Assembly: GCA_025175895.1 (NCBI GenBank)
Contig: CM045991.1
Location: forward strand, 86,601,174 to 86,665,173
Direction: 5' to 3'
DNA: 64,000 nt
Origin: Wurfbainia villosa
Lineage: Eukaryota; Streptophyta; Magnoliopsida; Zingiberales; Zingiberaceae
How positions within the stretch are numbered: the stretch's first letter is position 1; every line of letters starts with the position of its first letter. The position numbers and the translations under genes are program-made. The notes below the pieces were generated by a model that saw only the letters and a list, made by a program, of their open reading frames with translations, made no database searches and was not told the DNA's origin. Below are positions 45,418 through 57,898 of this stretch, piece after piece.

Positions 45418-45770
45418 TACTAGATGATTGTGAGGGCCTAACTGGGGAGTCGGTTTGCCAGAGAGAATGCCGGAAGATCACCAAAGGAAGGATCTCGTCG
45501 GAACCCTAACACAAGGAAAATCACCGGATAAGAAACCTAAGGACTGTGAGACACCATTAGAATGACCAAAACACAAATGAAAAGGATAGCTTTCAAACCT
45601 AAGGCTTTTGGTCGCCGGCGTGGACACGGGAAGGCTGGTCGGAGAAGGTTGGAGATGATCAGAGAAGAAAATCGCATGAAGAGGGCATGAAGACGCCGAA
45701 CCCTAGCAGTTCGTCATTATAAAATCGTGACTCCAGTCGACTGATGTGTAACATCAGTCGACTGATGACG
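45418..45770 (-). promoter_or_regulatory. Internal promoter and 5' UTR candidate of ORFX (M2)
   Basis: On the minus strand two CAGTCGACTG palindromes (45734-45763) precede a TATA-like TTTTATAATG (45716-45728). Then come GAACTGCTAGGGTTCGGCGT and a CT-rich leader. The order and spacing match P at 38232-38574. Confidence 0.55.
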
Positions 45771-46061
45771 GGTTAGTGAGCGGTTTACCGAATCAGCAGT
45801 CGACTCCTCCGGCACTCGACGAACATTCTGCGGCCGAAGCTACGAATATCATCGATCGGTGATAGTGGTCGTCGATCGTGATGTGACCGACTCATTTGGA
45901 TGAGCCACTCGACTGTTGGCTCTTCTGTCCCGATGAACAGTACCATCAATCGACTGATGGTCAAATCAGTCGAGTCCTGGAAGCTGCACTCGACTGTTGG
46001 ACTCACGATGTCGTGCTATACTGTATCAATCGACTGATATCTGATTTTCAGTTCTGAAAAT
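45771..46061 (-). other. M2 spacer upstream of ORFX promoter
   Basis: Non-coding. It contains GATCGATC-type palindromes and several CAGTCGA / TCGACTG variants, matching the equivalent P region at 37960-38230. No gene is seen. Confidence 0.6.
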
Positions 46062-46064
46062 TAA

Positions 46065-46479
46065 GATGGCGTTTGGTTGGAAGGTGGGAATAGCAATGGG
46101 AATGGGTTTGATAGTAGACGGGAATGAGAATGGATTTTGCCATTCCAATAATGTTGTTTGGTTTATAAGTTGGGAATGGGCCGGCGATCCATAGCGGCCG
46201 GTGGCCAGCCAGCGGTTGGCGGCGATCGTGATCAGCGCGATGATCAGCGGCCAGCGGCGGTCGACGGCCGGCAACCAACGACGGTCAACGATCGTCGAGC
46301 GAGCGACGGGTGATGGCGAACCGGAATGAAACCCAAACCCACCATGTGAGATGGGTTTTGTTGATTCCCAATTATTTAGAATTGATTCCCAAACCCTCAT
46401 TCCTAAAACCATTAACCAAACACTCTATATGATTCCCATTCCCATTCCCTCATTCCAAACCCACCAACCAAATGCCACC
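46065..46479. mobile_element. Tourist-like MITE inserted in M2
   Basis: The terminal inverted repeats GATGGCGTTTGGTTGG and, reversed, GGTGGCATTTGGTTGG bound a 415-base element flanked by TAA (46062-46064 and 46480-46482). A 3-base TAA duplication suggests the PIF/Harbinger (Tourist) superfamily. The interior has a GC-rich CGATCG / GGCCGGC part (46180-46330). P lacks it at the corresponding place. Open frames inside are incidental. Confidence 0.72.
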
Positions 46480-46482
46480 TAA

Positions 46483-47087
46483 GTGAATTTCGATTTCTTC
46501 GCCTAATTTGTTTCATTTTACCATGTTTATTCATGTGTATCAAATATATTGATGTTATGCCTATGTTCATATATTTGCTAATGTATTTTGGTATTTTATT
46601 TTATTTTCACAAACATTAACAACCAATAGTTTCAAATCCTAACATCTCACCCTTTCTAAGTGTTGAAATACACAATCAAGGTGAATGACCTATTTTGTGA
46701 GATGCAATACACCATAAACATTCCTTCCATGCAAACATATGGTAAAACACATGAAGCATGGTAAGTATGAGACATCAACATGTGTAGTACTAGAGTATCA
46801 ATCTTAAATATAATTTCTAAGCCTCAAGACACTTTTCTTGATACACTAATTCCCAAGGTGTGCCAAAACCCAAAATGGCACACTATGACCTCTAGATCTA
46901 AGTTGTGCCAATTTGATTGATTAATCAAACTTCTTAGTTAATATTGGCACATCCTAAAAGCCTTTAGGATTCAAGATCAAAACACATTCCCAAGGCAACC
47001 ATAACCTTGAAAATGACCTAAAGTGTCACCTTTACCATGGTTAGGTTAACTACCCTTCCATTAAAAGTTGGCACGCCCTAACCCCAT
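46483..47087 (-). other. M2 spacer between Gag and ORFX
   Basis: Non-coding. It matches the post-Gag region of P (37380-37930) in reverse, including the GGTGAGATGTTAGG-like stretch near 46635. No gene is seen. Confidence 0.7.
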
Positions 47088-47664
47088 CTAGCATGAATCG
47101 ATCACGCTCTTAGGAACCCAAAGTCTATTTGAGCTCCCAGAGTTTACTAGGTATTCCTTAGGGATAACCTCCCTAGATACCTTCCTAATGACCCTTCTAG
47201 GCTTGTTAGCCTTGGTCATTTTAGTCTTGACTAGATTAACCTTAGGGATTGCCTCCCTAGTAACCTTCTTAGTGGTCTTCCTAGGTTTCATGGAAACCTT
47301 AGCCACTAAGCACACACCATAGTCAACTCTAGGGATGACTTCCCTATTGACCTTGGTCTTTCTAGACCTAATTTGTGTTCCATAATCAAATGGAACACTA
47401 TGATAAGCCACCTTAGGCTTAGGTTTGTGACCCAAACCTTTCTTGCCCTTGGTTGACTTTTGTCTCCTATACCCTATGCCTTGGCTCTTGGTCCTAGACT
47501 CTTGACTTTGACCATTTGACCCTTTTATTTGGTTTTGCATAATCTTAAGAGTCTTCTCAAGTTTCTCAAGCCTTGACCTCAAGGCTTGATTTTCAAATTC
47601 TAATTGTCCAATTTTTTATTTTTTATCTATTCTTTGGACATTGTTTTTCCTAGGCATACGTCTA
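47088..47664 (-). pseudogene. M2 Gag, C-terminal part
   Basis: On the minus strand it encodes the coiled coil (LENQALRSRLEKLEKTL) and the basic tail with REVIP / REAIP motifs, ending SVIDSC and TAG at 47088-47090. A TAA lies just before the coiled coil. Copia C3 cuts the gene at 47665, so the N-terminal domain and knuckles lie beyond the window. Confidence 0.82.
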
Positions 47665-48541
47665 TGTTGGGATGTAAACTGAAAAGTCTATCTTTTGTAT
47701 GAACATCTTTATTTTGAAATAAGAATCACATGATCATTGTTTGCATATTTTTATGGCTACGCATATTGTCTAATACATTACATTGTAGATAACATGGTGT
47801 GTGGTGTCACACGGGAGATCATGTTATCGGTTCCTTGTAAAGTATAAGTAAAGGCTCACAACCTAGATGGCTTTGGACAAACCATTGGAATGGTTGTAGT
47901 GTGATTTGGGATTAGTTTATCTTGATCATAGAATCACACTAATGCACTTTGTGTGTATTGAGCAGGACCGACTTAGAGGTGATTCGATTTATTGATGGCT
48001 ACATAATCGAATCGGACCTCAAATATTATATTGTACAGACTCTTAATCCCGATATAATAACGGGCACATATACTTAGTATTCATCTCTTTGATTTACCAA
48101 TGGGCGAGATTTATAGATTAAATCGATAGGCTCGGTAAGTTGGGAGATGATATTATTTATATGGTGTGTCGTTGATTATAGGAGGAAACCGTGTCATATA
48201 TATTAGGATGATGATGTCCCCTTGAGGAGCTCATAAGGTTCATTATGTAAACCCTGTAGGTGGACTTGGTCCGGCATGATAAAAAGGTTAAGTGGTACTA
48301 CTCATAGAGTTAGATGTTGATTAATTAATGGTCAGTAAATTAATTAATCAACGGACATTCGAGATCTTAAACACGGGGAGAAAATGTACATATAATATAT
48401 GGAGCTCATATTAACTTATGGGGGTTGGTGAGGTAGATCAATGATAATCCTTTAGTGGATTGGATTATCATTAATGGATCGGACTTTATGTGGGCTTGAT
48501 CCATGGGTGGCCAAGATCCAACTCCTCCTCATGGTCCCTAT
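47665..48541 (+). mobile_element. Alpha copia C3, 5' LTR, left part
   Basis: It begins TGTTGGGATGTAAACTG and matches the solo LTR at 12258-13135. It is preceded by GTCTA (47660-47664); the other end of C3 is outside the window. Beta element B interrupts it at 48542, and the 27-base array and TATA region of this LTR are missing at the junction. Confidence 0.87.
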
Positions 48542-50734
48542 TGTTGGGTTTCCGGCACCGCGGCGTGTGTGTGTTCGATCATGTTTCGTAAACATGAACA
48601 CAACGGAAGCAATAAAAATAATAAATACTCCTATTTATTACAACACACACAACACACGCATGCATATTACAACAAGTGTAGACATAACCGTAAATTTAAA
48701 TTTGCAATAAAAAGGAATTTATCTACGTTATACCTTTCATATGACGTGTAGCGGGAACGACATCAACCGGAACGATTCTCGCTAGAATCGTCTCTATCCG
48801 TATCCACGCCGAGTTCCTCGGGATGACTTCGCTAAGCCACGAGCTTCGTCTTCGTACGGGTTACTAGCCTCGTGTTGAAGACGACGTGATCGAGAGATGA
48901 TCACGATCCGAATCCAAATTCGGATCCTAAGACGAGTCCTCAAAACTCGCTTCTCCGGAGAGGTATTCGTCAACCGATTGACGAATCCTTCGTCCTCCAC
49001 CTCAGAGGATTACCGGAGATCGAATCCCCGGTAATTTAGCCGCTGTCGGAGCTCTAACCGTCGTCCAAACGACGCTCCGACGAGAGGAGAAGAAGCTGTC
49101 CAGAAAACTGGACAGCTTGGTGGAGGAGTAGGCGCCGGCCAAAACAAGGAAGCCAAGTGCTCACCTTTTCACCGAGGCCTAGGAAGATCACCGGAGGGTC
49201 ACCGGAGGGTTCACCGGCTGAAGCTTGGACGCCGGCTAGGAGATGGACGGCAGCACACAAGCTGGGCGGCGGCAATGGAGTTGACGCCAACAAGAGGAAG
49301 GGGTTTGGGCGGCCAAGCTTGATTAGGGCTTTGGATTAGGGTTTAAGCCCTATTTTATAGAGAACTAATTCTCTTAATGGTTAATGGATCATATCCATAA
49401 AGCCCGTTAACCCGCTCCATTAAGATAAGTTAAAATAAACCAAACCATGATGGTTTATTTTAAGTTAAAACGAACCGAACCAACTTTTGGTTCATTCGTT
49501 TAAAATAAACCAAACCCCTTTGGTTTATTCTCATCCATTGGATTAGAACCAAACCATTTTGGTTCATCCATTACGTCTTCATAAGACGCGGCCCATCTAC
49601 GCTTCCATTGCGACTGAAACGATTTCATGCTCGCTTTATGTTTGGTCCAACCAAACCTAGTTTCTCTCGGTCTGAGAATCCCATTCTCAAGCTCGTTTTA
49701 AATCCTTTGGATTACGCTCGTTGTGCGTGTGACCAAATAGGTTCTCGGTTTATGTTGGCCGCCTATAATTAACCATTAATTATAGAACGATCATGAGTGG
49801 CACCTAGTAGTACATCATGATCCCCAATTAACCAAAAGATCAACGGTTGATCCGTAACTATTTCTCAAACCCTTCAAGAGCTCGAATGATTCGTGCCCCA
49901 TTCCCTTCACTCATCTTATACCCACTTGGTTCGTGACATGGTCTATAGTGTCACCCCACTAGGCCGACTACGCCACACCTAGCCCAAGTATCATTTCCTC
50001 GTCCCCACGGATTCTAGTTACTCCACATGTATCGAAGAGTACCTTACTCTAAACATGTAATGCTTTGGCCAAAGACTTTAGTAACAATCCGACGAGGCCA
50101 TGGGTATACATCTCCTCGCAAGGAGTGGTGAATCTTTATAGGCTATTCAAACACCTTCGATCACTTCGACTTATACCCAATCATCCCGGGTCCACATCTC
50201 CTTAGAGATGTTTGCTTAAGATGTCAAAGCATAAGTCTCCATGATCAAGATGACTTGAATACCACAAGTCAAAGGAACATCACACTTAAGCCACAATAAG
50301 AACTTCATTGACATATCTATATATGCAGAGAACCATATGAAGTCTTACGGCTGGTCACTCCAATGAACTAGTTACCATAACTAGCATCCACGATTAACTC
50401 CGGACATCACTATGTCTCCAGCCGGAGAATCACCGCTTGATACACCAAGGAGTATACCTCGTGCTAGTCTCGATAATTGATGGTGTCCAAATCCATCAAT
50501 TCATCGACTAGGATAATTCCGATACATCACAATTACACATGTAGAGATACTCACTAGTTGTGATCCAATCACAAATTCTCTCATGCCGTGAATCGTATTG
50601 GACATTCAAGAAATGAGTTTAAGATCCAATCAAATACATAAAACATGTATACTCAAATAGTGAATCTTCATTTATCATATAAATGGTTCATACATAAGGC
50701 ATTGCCTTAGGACATCTCTCATATATTACTAACA
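48542..50734 (-). mobile_element. Beta copia B, 3' LTR
   Basis: It is 2193 bases long. On the minus strand it starts TGTTAGTAATATATGAG and ends GGAAACCCAACA. It is nearly identical to 55701-57898 in its left part. From about 49900 on it shows many 1-3-base gaps relative to the other LTR. CTATT precedes it at 48537-48541. Confidence 0.88.
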
Positions 50735-51382
50735 GACTCCCACTTGGCCTAATGCCAATCGCTACATGGTATCCAATACCATAAGCTCTAACATGACCTC
50801 AAACTTATTTTGAGGTAATGCCTTAGTCAAAGGATCCGCTAAGTTCCTTTCAAAGGGGAATTTTCGATTTGTATTTCGCTTCCTACGATGATCTCTCCGA
50901 TAAGATGATAGCGTGGCACATGTTTGGATCGCTGATGAGACCTTGGCTCTTTCGCTCAGTAATTGCTCCATTGTTGTCGCAGAGAGACGTATTGCTTCAA
51001 CAATGGCCGAATCACACCAAGTTCATGAACGAACTTTGATCCAAACCGCCTTTCACGCCCGGCCGCAATGTATTCTCGCTCAGGTAGAATCCGCTATAGT
51101 CTCTTGTTTGGAACTTTTCCAACTCATCGCGCTTCATTCAAGGTGAACACGATCCGCATCGAGACCTGAATCATCCTTGTCCGTCTCGAAGCCGCATCCG
51201 TGATACCCGCGTATCACCATGTCCCTTCTCCATATATTAGAACACATCCTTAGTTCTTCTCAAGTACTTAAGGATCGCCTTAATACCACCCAATGATCCA
51301 TTCTCGATCGGATCGTATCCGCCGTGACACTCGAGCATACGATACATCGGGCCTCGTGACATAACATAGCATACATGATATC
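50735..51382 (-). pseudogene. B RNase H remnant and polypurine tract
   Basis: The minus strand begins at the LTR with the polypurine tract CCAAGTGGGAGTC. The preceding RNase H region (with AKEPRSH-type and DPLTKAL motifs) is broken by many short indels relative to the better copy at 57899-58651. Only an open piece at 50762-50971 keeps a readable end. Confidence 0.72.
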
Positions 51383-52309
51383 CTATGGATGCATAGGAAT
51401 CTTACTCATGCAAATCCTCTCGCCTTCGTAGGCGCTGACATAGACTTCAAAGGTGTACCCATGCCAGATGGGTATGAAACCTTTCTTGGATTCCGACATG
51501 CTAAACCTCTTTAGCACTCGGTCTATATATGTAGACTGCGAAAGACCAAGCAACCGTTTCGATCTATCTCTATAGATCTTAATCCCAAGGATGTAGATTG
51601 CTTCTCCCAGGTCTTTCATGGAGAATGTCTTGGATAACCAAACCTTAACTGACTGTAAGATTGAAACATCGTTTCCTATAAGTAATATGTCATCGACATA
51701 TAATACTAGGAACACAACTGTACTCCCACTAACCTTCTTGTACACACAAGGTTCGTCTAGATTTTGTGAGAAATCAAACTTTTTGATTGTCTCATCAAAA
51801 CGGATATTCCAGCTCCTGGATGCTTGCTTCAATCCATAAATGGACCGTCGCAATTTGCATACCTTGGTTTTATCAATCGATGTGAAATCCTCAGGCTGTA
51901 TCATATACACGTCCTCGAGCAGGTTTCCATTAAGGAAAGCTGTTTTCACATCCATCTGCCATATCTCATAATCATAATGAGCCGCTATGGCCAGGAGCAT
52001 CCGAATGGATTTAAGCATAGCTACAGGCGAATAGGTTTCGTCATAATCAACACCTTGCTTTTGACGATATCCTTTTGCCACCAATCTAACCTTATAGGTA
52101 ATCACATTACCATCCATGTCGGTTTTCTTCTTGAAAACCCACTTGCACCCTATAGGCTTTATCCCTTCAGGTGGGTCAACCAAGTTCGAAACTTGGTTTT
52201 CATACATGGAATCCATTTCCGACTTCATGGCACCAAGCCACTTATCCCTTCTGAACTTATCGGCCACTTCTTCATAGCTGGTAGGCTCCTCATCATCAAT
52301 GAGTAACAC
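51383..52309 (-). CDS. B reverse transcriptase domain (uninterrupted segment)
   Basis: A 308-residue open frame covers the copia reverse transcriptase (RVT_2). It has CKWVFKKK, ARLVAKGYRQ-like KVRLVAKGYRQKQG, WQMDVKTAFLNG, SIYGLKQASRSWNIRF and the catalytic YVDDILLIGND. It would copy element RNA in the particle. It is only a part of a polyprotein whose integrase and RNase H are broken, so it is not a working gene. Confidence 0.85.
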   Translation of the reverse strand: MLLIDDEEPTSYEEVADKFRRDKWLGAMKSEMDSMYENQVSNLVDPPEGIKPIGCKWVFKKKTDMDGNVITYKVRLVAKGYRQKQGVDYDETYSPVAMLKSIRMLLAIAAHYDYEIWQMDVKTAFLNGNLLEDVYMIQPEDFTSIDKTKVCKLRRSIYGLKQASRSWNIRFDETIKKFDFSQNLDEPCVYKKVSGSTVVFLVLYVDDILLIGNDVSILQSVKVWLSKTFSMKDLGEAIYILGIKIYRDRSKRLLGLSQSTYIDRVLKRFSMSESKKGFIPIWHGYTFEVYVSAYEGERICMSKIPMHP

Positions 52310-53480
52310 GTCGTTCGATTCACTTATAGAAATCCATATCTCTCGGGAATATTGCGTGTTCTACGGATCTCTGAAGATGTGGTGTTCTGATAAGTCAGTA
52401 GATTGCTCATCACTATGAGTTGTCGGCTGTTGTGCTTCACCAGGTATCTCATCAATGTCTATTTGAGTCTCTCGAGCATCCTCAAGCTCGATGACACTCC
52501 CACTATTTTCTTACAAGAGAAACTCTTTCTCTAGAAACACAGCATGCCTTGAAACAAACACCTTTTGTTCCACAGGATGATAGAATTGGTAACCCCTTGT
52601 TTCCTTAGGGTATCAATAAATAGACATTTATCGGACTTAGCATCCAATTTATGCAATCATCCGCTTCACATAAGCGAGACAACCCCATATCTTCAAGTAA
52701 GATACATGAGGTTTCTTACTATTCCATATCTCATATGGAGTAGTTGAGACTACCTTAGTAGGCATTACATTTAACAAAGTAAGCAGTTATGCCCAAAGGA
52801 CTTGGGAAGAGTCGCATGATTCATCATTGACGACCATGTCCAACAAGTCGATTCGCCTCTCGGATACACCATTATCTTTGTGGTGTATAGGGCGGAGTCC
52901 ATTGAGACAATATACCATTGTCTCTTAGGTAATCAGAAACTCTGACTCAAGTATTCACCACCTCGATCCGATCAGTATTTTAATACTCTTGTCATGTTGT
53001 TTCTCTACTTCATTTCTAATTCTTTGAACCTTTCAAAGGCTTGGACTTGTATTTCATCAAGAACACATACCCAAACCGTGAGTGATCATCGGTGAAGGTA
53101 ATGAAGTAGCTATAGCCTCCTAATGCTTGAGTTGACATAGGTCCACATACATCGTATGTATTAGACCTAGTAACTCTCACTCGTTCACCTTTTCGGTAAA
53201 GGTAACTTAGTCATTTTGCCTTTTAAGCATGATTACATGTATCGTATGAATCCAATTCAAGCGATTCGAATTCCACATCGGTGTAATTCGGACATGCGTT
53301 TCTTGCTTACATGGCCAAAACGACAATACCACATGTAAGTCTAATTGATTATTATCCTTTCAAGCACGCTTGTTGCTCGCCGATATTGAAAATATCCTTT
53401 GAATCGTCCAACGTATAAACACCATTGCTTAAAGTTACAGTCCCTTAAAGAACTCCATTCAAAGTTATGTAACAACAATT
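52310..53480 (-). pseudogene. B integrase remnant
   Basis: The minus strand keeps recognisable pieces, such as TPPYTPQ followed after a frameshift by NGVSERR-like residues near 52830-52890 and a preceding integrase core. Stops and indels prevent any long frame. It lies between the RT segment and the protease/gag region, as expected for a copia gene order. Confidence 0.7.
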
Positions 53481-54425
53481 GTTACTAAAAGTCAAATGGT
53501 ACCCATTTCTATTTAAACAAGAAATAGAAATGATGTTCTTTATCAACGAAGGAACATAAAAGCAATTGTCGGTTCTAAGACAAGTCCTCAGGAGTTCCAA
53601 CAAATGCGTTAGATGGCGAGTCAAACCTTTGCTCCATTCCCAACACGTAAATTTGACTCTCCCTTGGCGAGTCTTCTTCTATTCCTTAGCCCATGTATGT
53701 CATTACATATATGAGGCACACCCGATATCAAATACCCAAGTGTTTGAGAAATAGAATGACAATCAATAAGGAAGATTTACGAAGAAGATGGGGCATCCAG
53801 ATGCCTTATCCTTCTTCACGGACTCAAGATAAATCTTGCACTTTCTTCATAAATGGCTCTCCTTGCCATAATGATGGCAAGTTTCCTTTTGTGCTAGTTC
53901 TACCTTCTTAGCCTTCTCTTCTTTCCCTTCTGCTTTCCTTTGACTTCCTCTTAGAACCTTTCTTGAGAATCAACTAACAACCTGCCGTCCCCTGCTCGTG
54001 CTTCACTCCAGTCTTCAAAGATATCGAGCAGCACTCACAGATGAACCTTCTAGCATCTCAGAGGTGAAGAGGAGCTTTGAGACTTCGAACCTTTCGAATC
54101 TCACTTGCTCATCAACCAACTCACAAAGATGAAGGACTACGATATGAGCATCCATATGCTCATGCTACTTTCGTAGCTTGGGTTCCATCGCGGCTAGCAT
54201 GATGCAACTAACCATTTCAGGATCATTCACATGTTTCTGATAGGCCAACAATTGGTCCTGAGTTGCATTGACACTAGGACGGGCGGGAAGAGACGCTTCG
54301 AGGACATTTGCAAGCTTTTCAACCTTGAGAACAATTCTCAAGCTTCTAAGCCAGTCCATGAAGCTTGGCCCAGTCAATTTATTCGAATCCAAAATGGAAC
54401 GCAAATTCAAAGACATCATGATCAA
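53481..54425 (-). pseudogene. B gag / protease remnant
   Basis: The first part of Gag (54425-54165) is open, with LRSILDSNKLTGPSFMDWLRSL and a short domain to MEPKLRK. The centre is missing or shifted. A zinc-knuckle trace (CHHYGKE) lies near 53840-53890, next to LESVKKDKAS. Gag encloses the RNA; this copy could not make a full one. Confidence 0.75.
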
Positions 54426-55685
54426 TTTTAGAAATACAAAACGAGCATATATGAGAAAATGATTTTAAAATGCATTAATATACATTTATAAATCCCATTC
54501 ATTTTTCGAATTTCAAAAACCCCAAAATCACTTCGGGAGATCGTAGGTCCATCTCCGAATGGGCTGATATCCATCATAGTTATGAACAACCTTGGAGAGA
54601 GTCCAACAAGCCATTCATAAATCAGAAGGTAGGTATCAACTATACCGATTGCATATCACGTATATGCAACTATCACAATGTGCTATCAACTAATTGAATG
54701 TTCACACATACATCGGGTTGTTAACACATGAACAAGTATGCATCATATGCATAGCACCCAACTTCACCTCCCTTTACATCGACCTTGGAGAGAGTCCAAC
54801 AAGCCGATGCTCCAGGTTAAAGCCAACCCATTAATCGGGACATAGTTTTAATATGGTTAGAGCGCATTCAACCAATTAGCCCAGCTTGGAGAGAGTCCAA
54901 CAACCAAAGCTAACGATTGACCTCTGACTCTTACCATATTAGTATTAAACTATTCCATGGTTTGAACATATTCGGGTTCGAGCCGGGCTTGGAGAGAGTC
55001 CAACAACCCAAACAAGAAACGGAACTCTGGTTCTAACCATATTAATGGAAGGTGTAGGCTTTAATATTGTTTAAGGGTTTTTATGTCTCATCCTCTTTGC
55101 ATGCAAATAACTATTATCTACATGGCATGACATACATGGCATACATCTACATGTCACGACACGCATGGCATAATGTTATGCATCTAATGCAATTACATGG
55201 CATACAATTATGTCATGTATATATTTCCTTATATGTCATAACTATTTATGGAAATAAAATATGTTTAAGATTTGATTCTCCAAATCAAATCATAATTAAA
55301 TTAGGAAACAAATTTCCAAATCTAATCACATATTTTATTCATGGAATTATTTGATTAAGGAAAATCTATTTAGGAAACCAATTTCCTAAATCATTAAAAC
55401 TACTTATGGAAATAAAATATTTTAAGATTTGATTTACCAAATCAAATCATGATTAAATTAGGAAACAAATTTCCAGAATCTAATCAAATATTTTATTTAT
55501 GGAAAATATCAATTTCCATAAATACTTCCAACTTTCCAAAAGTGGAAGATTTCCATAAATACTTCTAGACTTTCCAAAATTGAAAAATTTCCATAAATAC
55601 TTTTAAATTTCCAAAATTAGAAAATTTCCCGAAATACATTATGACTATCGCAAAACCATTTTACGATTATGTCGAAACACAACCT
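54426..55685 (-). other. Beta 5' leader, copy B (non-coding)
   Basis: It is collinear with 778-2050. The four stem-loops lie at 54592-54606, 54785-54799, 54886-54900 and 54989-55003, all with the TTGGAGAGAGTCCAA sequence. The AT-rich duplicated blocks follow (55240-55630). Confidence 0.78.
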
Positions 55686-55700
55686 GGGCTCTGATACCAC
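55686..55700 (-). other. B primer-binding site
   Basis: The minus strand reads GTGGTATCAGAGCCC directly next to the LTR terminus at 55701. It is the tRNA-iMet type. Confidence 0.82.
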
Positions 55701-57898
55701 TGTTGGGTTTCCGGCACCGCGGCGTGTGTGTGTTCGATCATTTTTCGTAAACATGAACATAGCGGAAGCAATAAAAATAATAAATACTCCTATTTATTAC
55801 AACACACGCATGCATATTACAACAAGTGTAGACATAACCGTAAATTTAAATTTGCAATAAAAAGGAATTTATCTACGTTATACCTTTCGTATGACATGTA
55901 GCGGGAACGGCATCAACCGGAACGATTCTCGCTAGAATCGTCTCTATCCGTATCCACGCCGAGTTCCTCGGGATGACTTCGCTAAGGCACGAGCTTCGTC
56001 TTCGTATGGGTTACTAGCCTCGTGTTGAAGACGACGTGATCGAGAGATGATCACGATTCGAATCCAAATTCGGATCCTAAGACGAGTCCTCAAAACTCGC
56101 TTCTCCGGAGAGGTATTCGTCAACCGATTGACGAATCCTTCGTCCTCCACCTCAGAGGATTACTGGAGATCGAATCCCCAGTAATTTAGCCACTGTCGGA
56201 GCTCTAACCGTCGTCCAAACGACGCTCCGACGAGAGGAGAAGAAGCTGTCCAGAAAACTGGACAGCTTGGTGGAGGAGTAGGCGCCGGCCAAAACAAGGA
56301 AGCCAAGTGCTCACCTTTTCACCGAGGCCTAGGAAGATCACCGGAGGGTCGCCGGAGGGTTCACCGGCTGAAGCTTGGACGCCGGCTAGGAGATGGACGG
56401 CAGCACACAAGCTGGGCGGCGGCAATGGAGTTGACGCCAACAAGAGGAAGGGGTTTGGGCGGCCAAGCTTGATTAGGGCTTTGGATTAGGGTTTAAGCCC
56501 TATTTTATAGAGAACTAATTCTCTTAATGGTTAATGGATCATATCCATAAAGCCCGTTAACCCGCTCCATTAAGATAAGTTAAAATAAACCAAACCATGA
56601 TGGTTTATTTTAAGTTAAAACTAACCGAACCAACTTTTGGTTCATTCGTTTAAAATAAACCAAACCCTTTGGTTTATTCTCATCCATTGGATTAGAACCA
56701 AACCATTTTGGTTCATCCATTACGTCTTCATAAGACGCGGCCCATCTACGCTTCCATTGCGACTGAAACGATTTCATGCTCGCTTTATGTTTGGTCCAAC
56801 CAAACCTAGTTTCTCTCGGTCTGAGAATCCCATTCTCAAGCTCGTTTTAAATCCTTTGGATTACACTCGTTGTGCGTGTGACCAAATAGGTTCTCGGTTT
56901 ATGTTGGCCGCCTATACTTAACCATTAATTATCGGACGAGCAGGAGTGGCACATAGGAGTACATCCTGAGCCCCAATTAACCGAAAAGATCAACGGTTGA
57001 TCCAGAACTATTTCTGAAACCCTTCAGCAGCTCGAATGATTCGTGCCCCATTCCCTTCACTCATCTTATACCCACTTGGTTCAGGACATGGTCTATAGTG
57101 TCAGTCCCCACTAGGCTAACTACGTCACACCTAGCCCAAGTATCATTTCCTCGTCCTACGGATTCTAGTTACTCCACATGTATCGAAGAGTACCTTACTC
57201 TAAACATGTAATGCTTTGGCCAAAGACTTTAGTAACAATCCGACGAGAGGCCATAGGTATACATCTCCTCGCAAGGAGTGGTGAATCCTTTATAGGCTAT
57301 TCAAACACCTTCGATCACTTCGACTTATACCCAATCATCCCGGGTCCACATCTCCTTAGAGATGTTTGCTTAAGATGTCAAAGCATAAGTCTCCATGATC
57401 AAGATGACTTGAATACCACAAGTCAAAGGAACATCGCACTTAAGCCACAGTAAGAACTTCATTGACATATCTATATATGCAGAGAACCATATGAAGTCTT
57501 ACGGCTGGTCACTCCAATGAACTAGTTACCATAACTAGCATCCACGATTAACTCCGGACATCACTATGTCTCCAGCCAGTGAGAATCAGCTGCTTGGATA
57601 CACCAAGGAGTATACCTCGTGCTAGTCTCGATAGAATTGATGGTGTCCAAATCCATCAATTCATCGACTAGGGATAATTCCGATACATCACAATTACACA
57701 TGTAGAGATACTCACTAGTTGTGATCCAATCACAAATTCTCTCATGCTGTGAATCGTATTGTGGACATTCAGTAAATGAGTTTAAGATCCAATCAAATAC
57801 ATAAAACATGTATACTCAAATAGTGAATCTTCATTTATCATATAAATGGTTCATACATAAGGCGATTGCCTTAGAACATCTCTCATATATTACTAACA
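55701..57898 (-). mobile_element. Beta copia B, 5' LTR (shared with a tandem partial unit)
   Basis: It is 2198 bases long with the same termini as 48542-50734. To its right the sequence does not leave the element but continues with the polypurine tract and RNase H of another unit, so this LTR serves two tandem units. Confidence 0.88.

Noticed and set aside
46026..46412. 128-codon open frame on the minus strand
   Set aside because: It crosses the MITE border and depends on the GC-rich MITE core.
49054..49293. 79-codon frame present twice (also 56204-56443)
   Set aside because: The two copies are the two LTRs of one element, so identity does not indicate coding.
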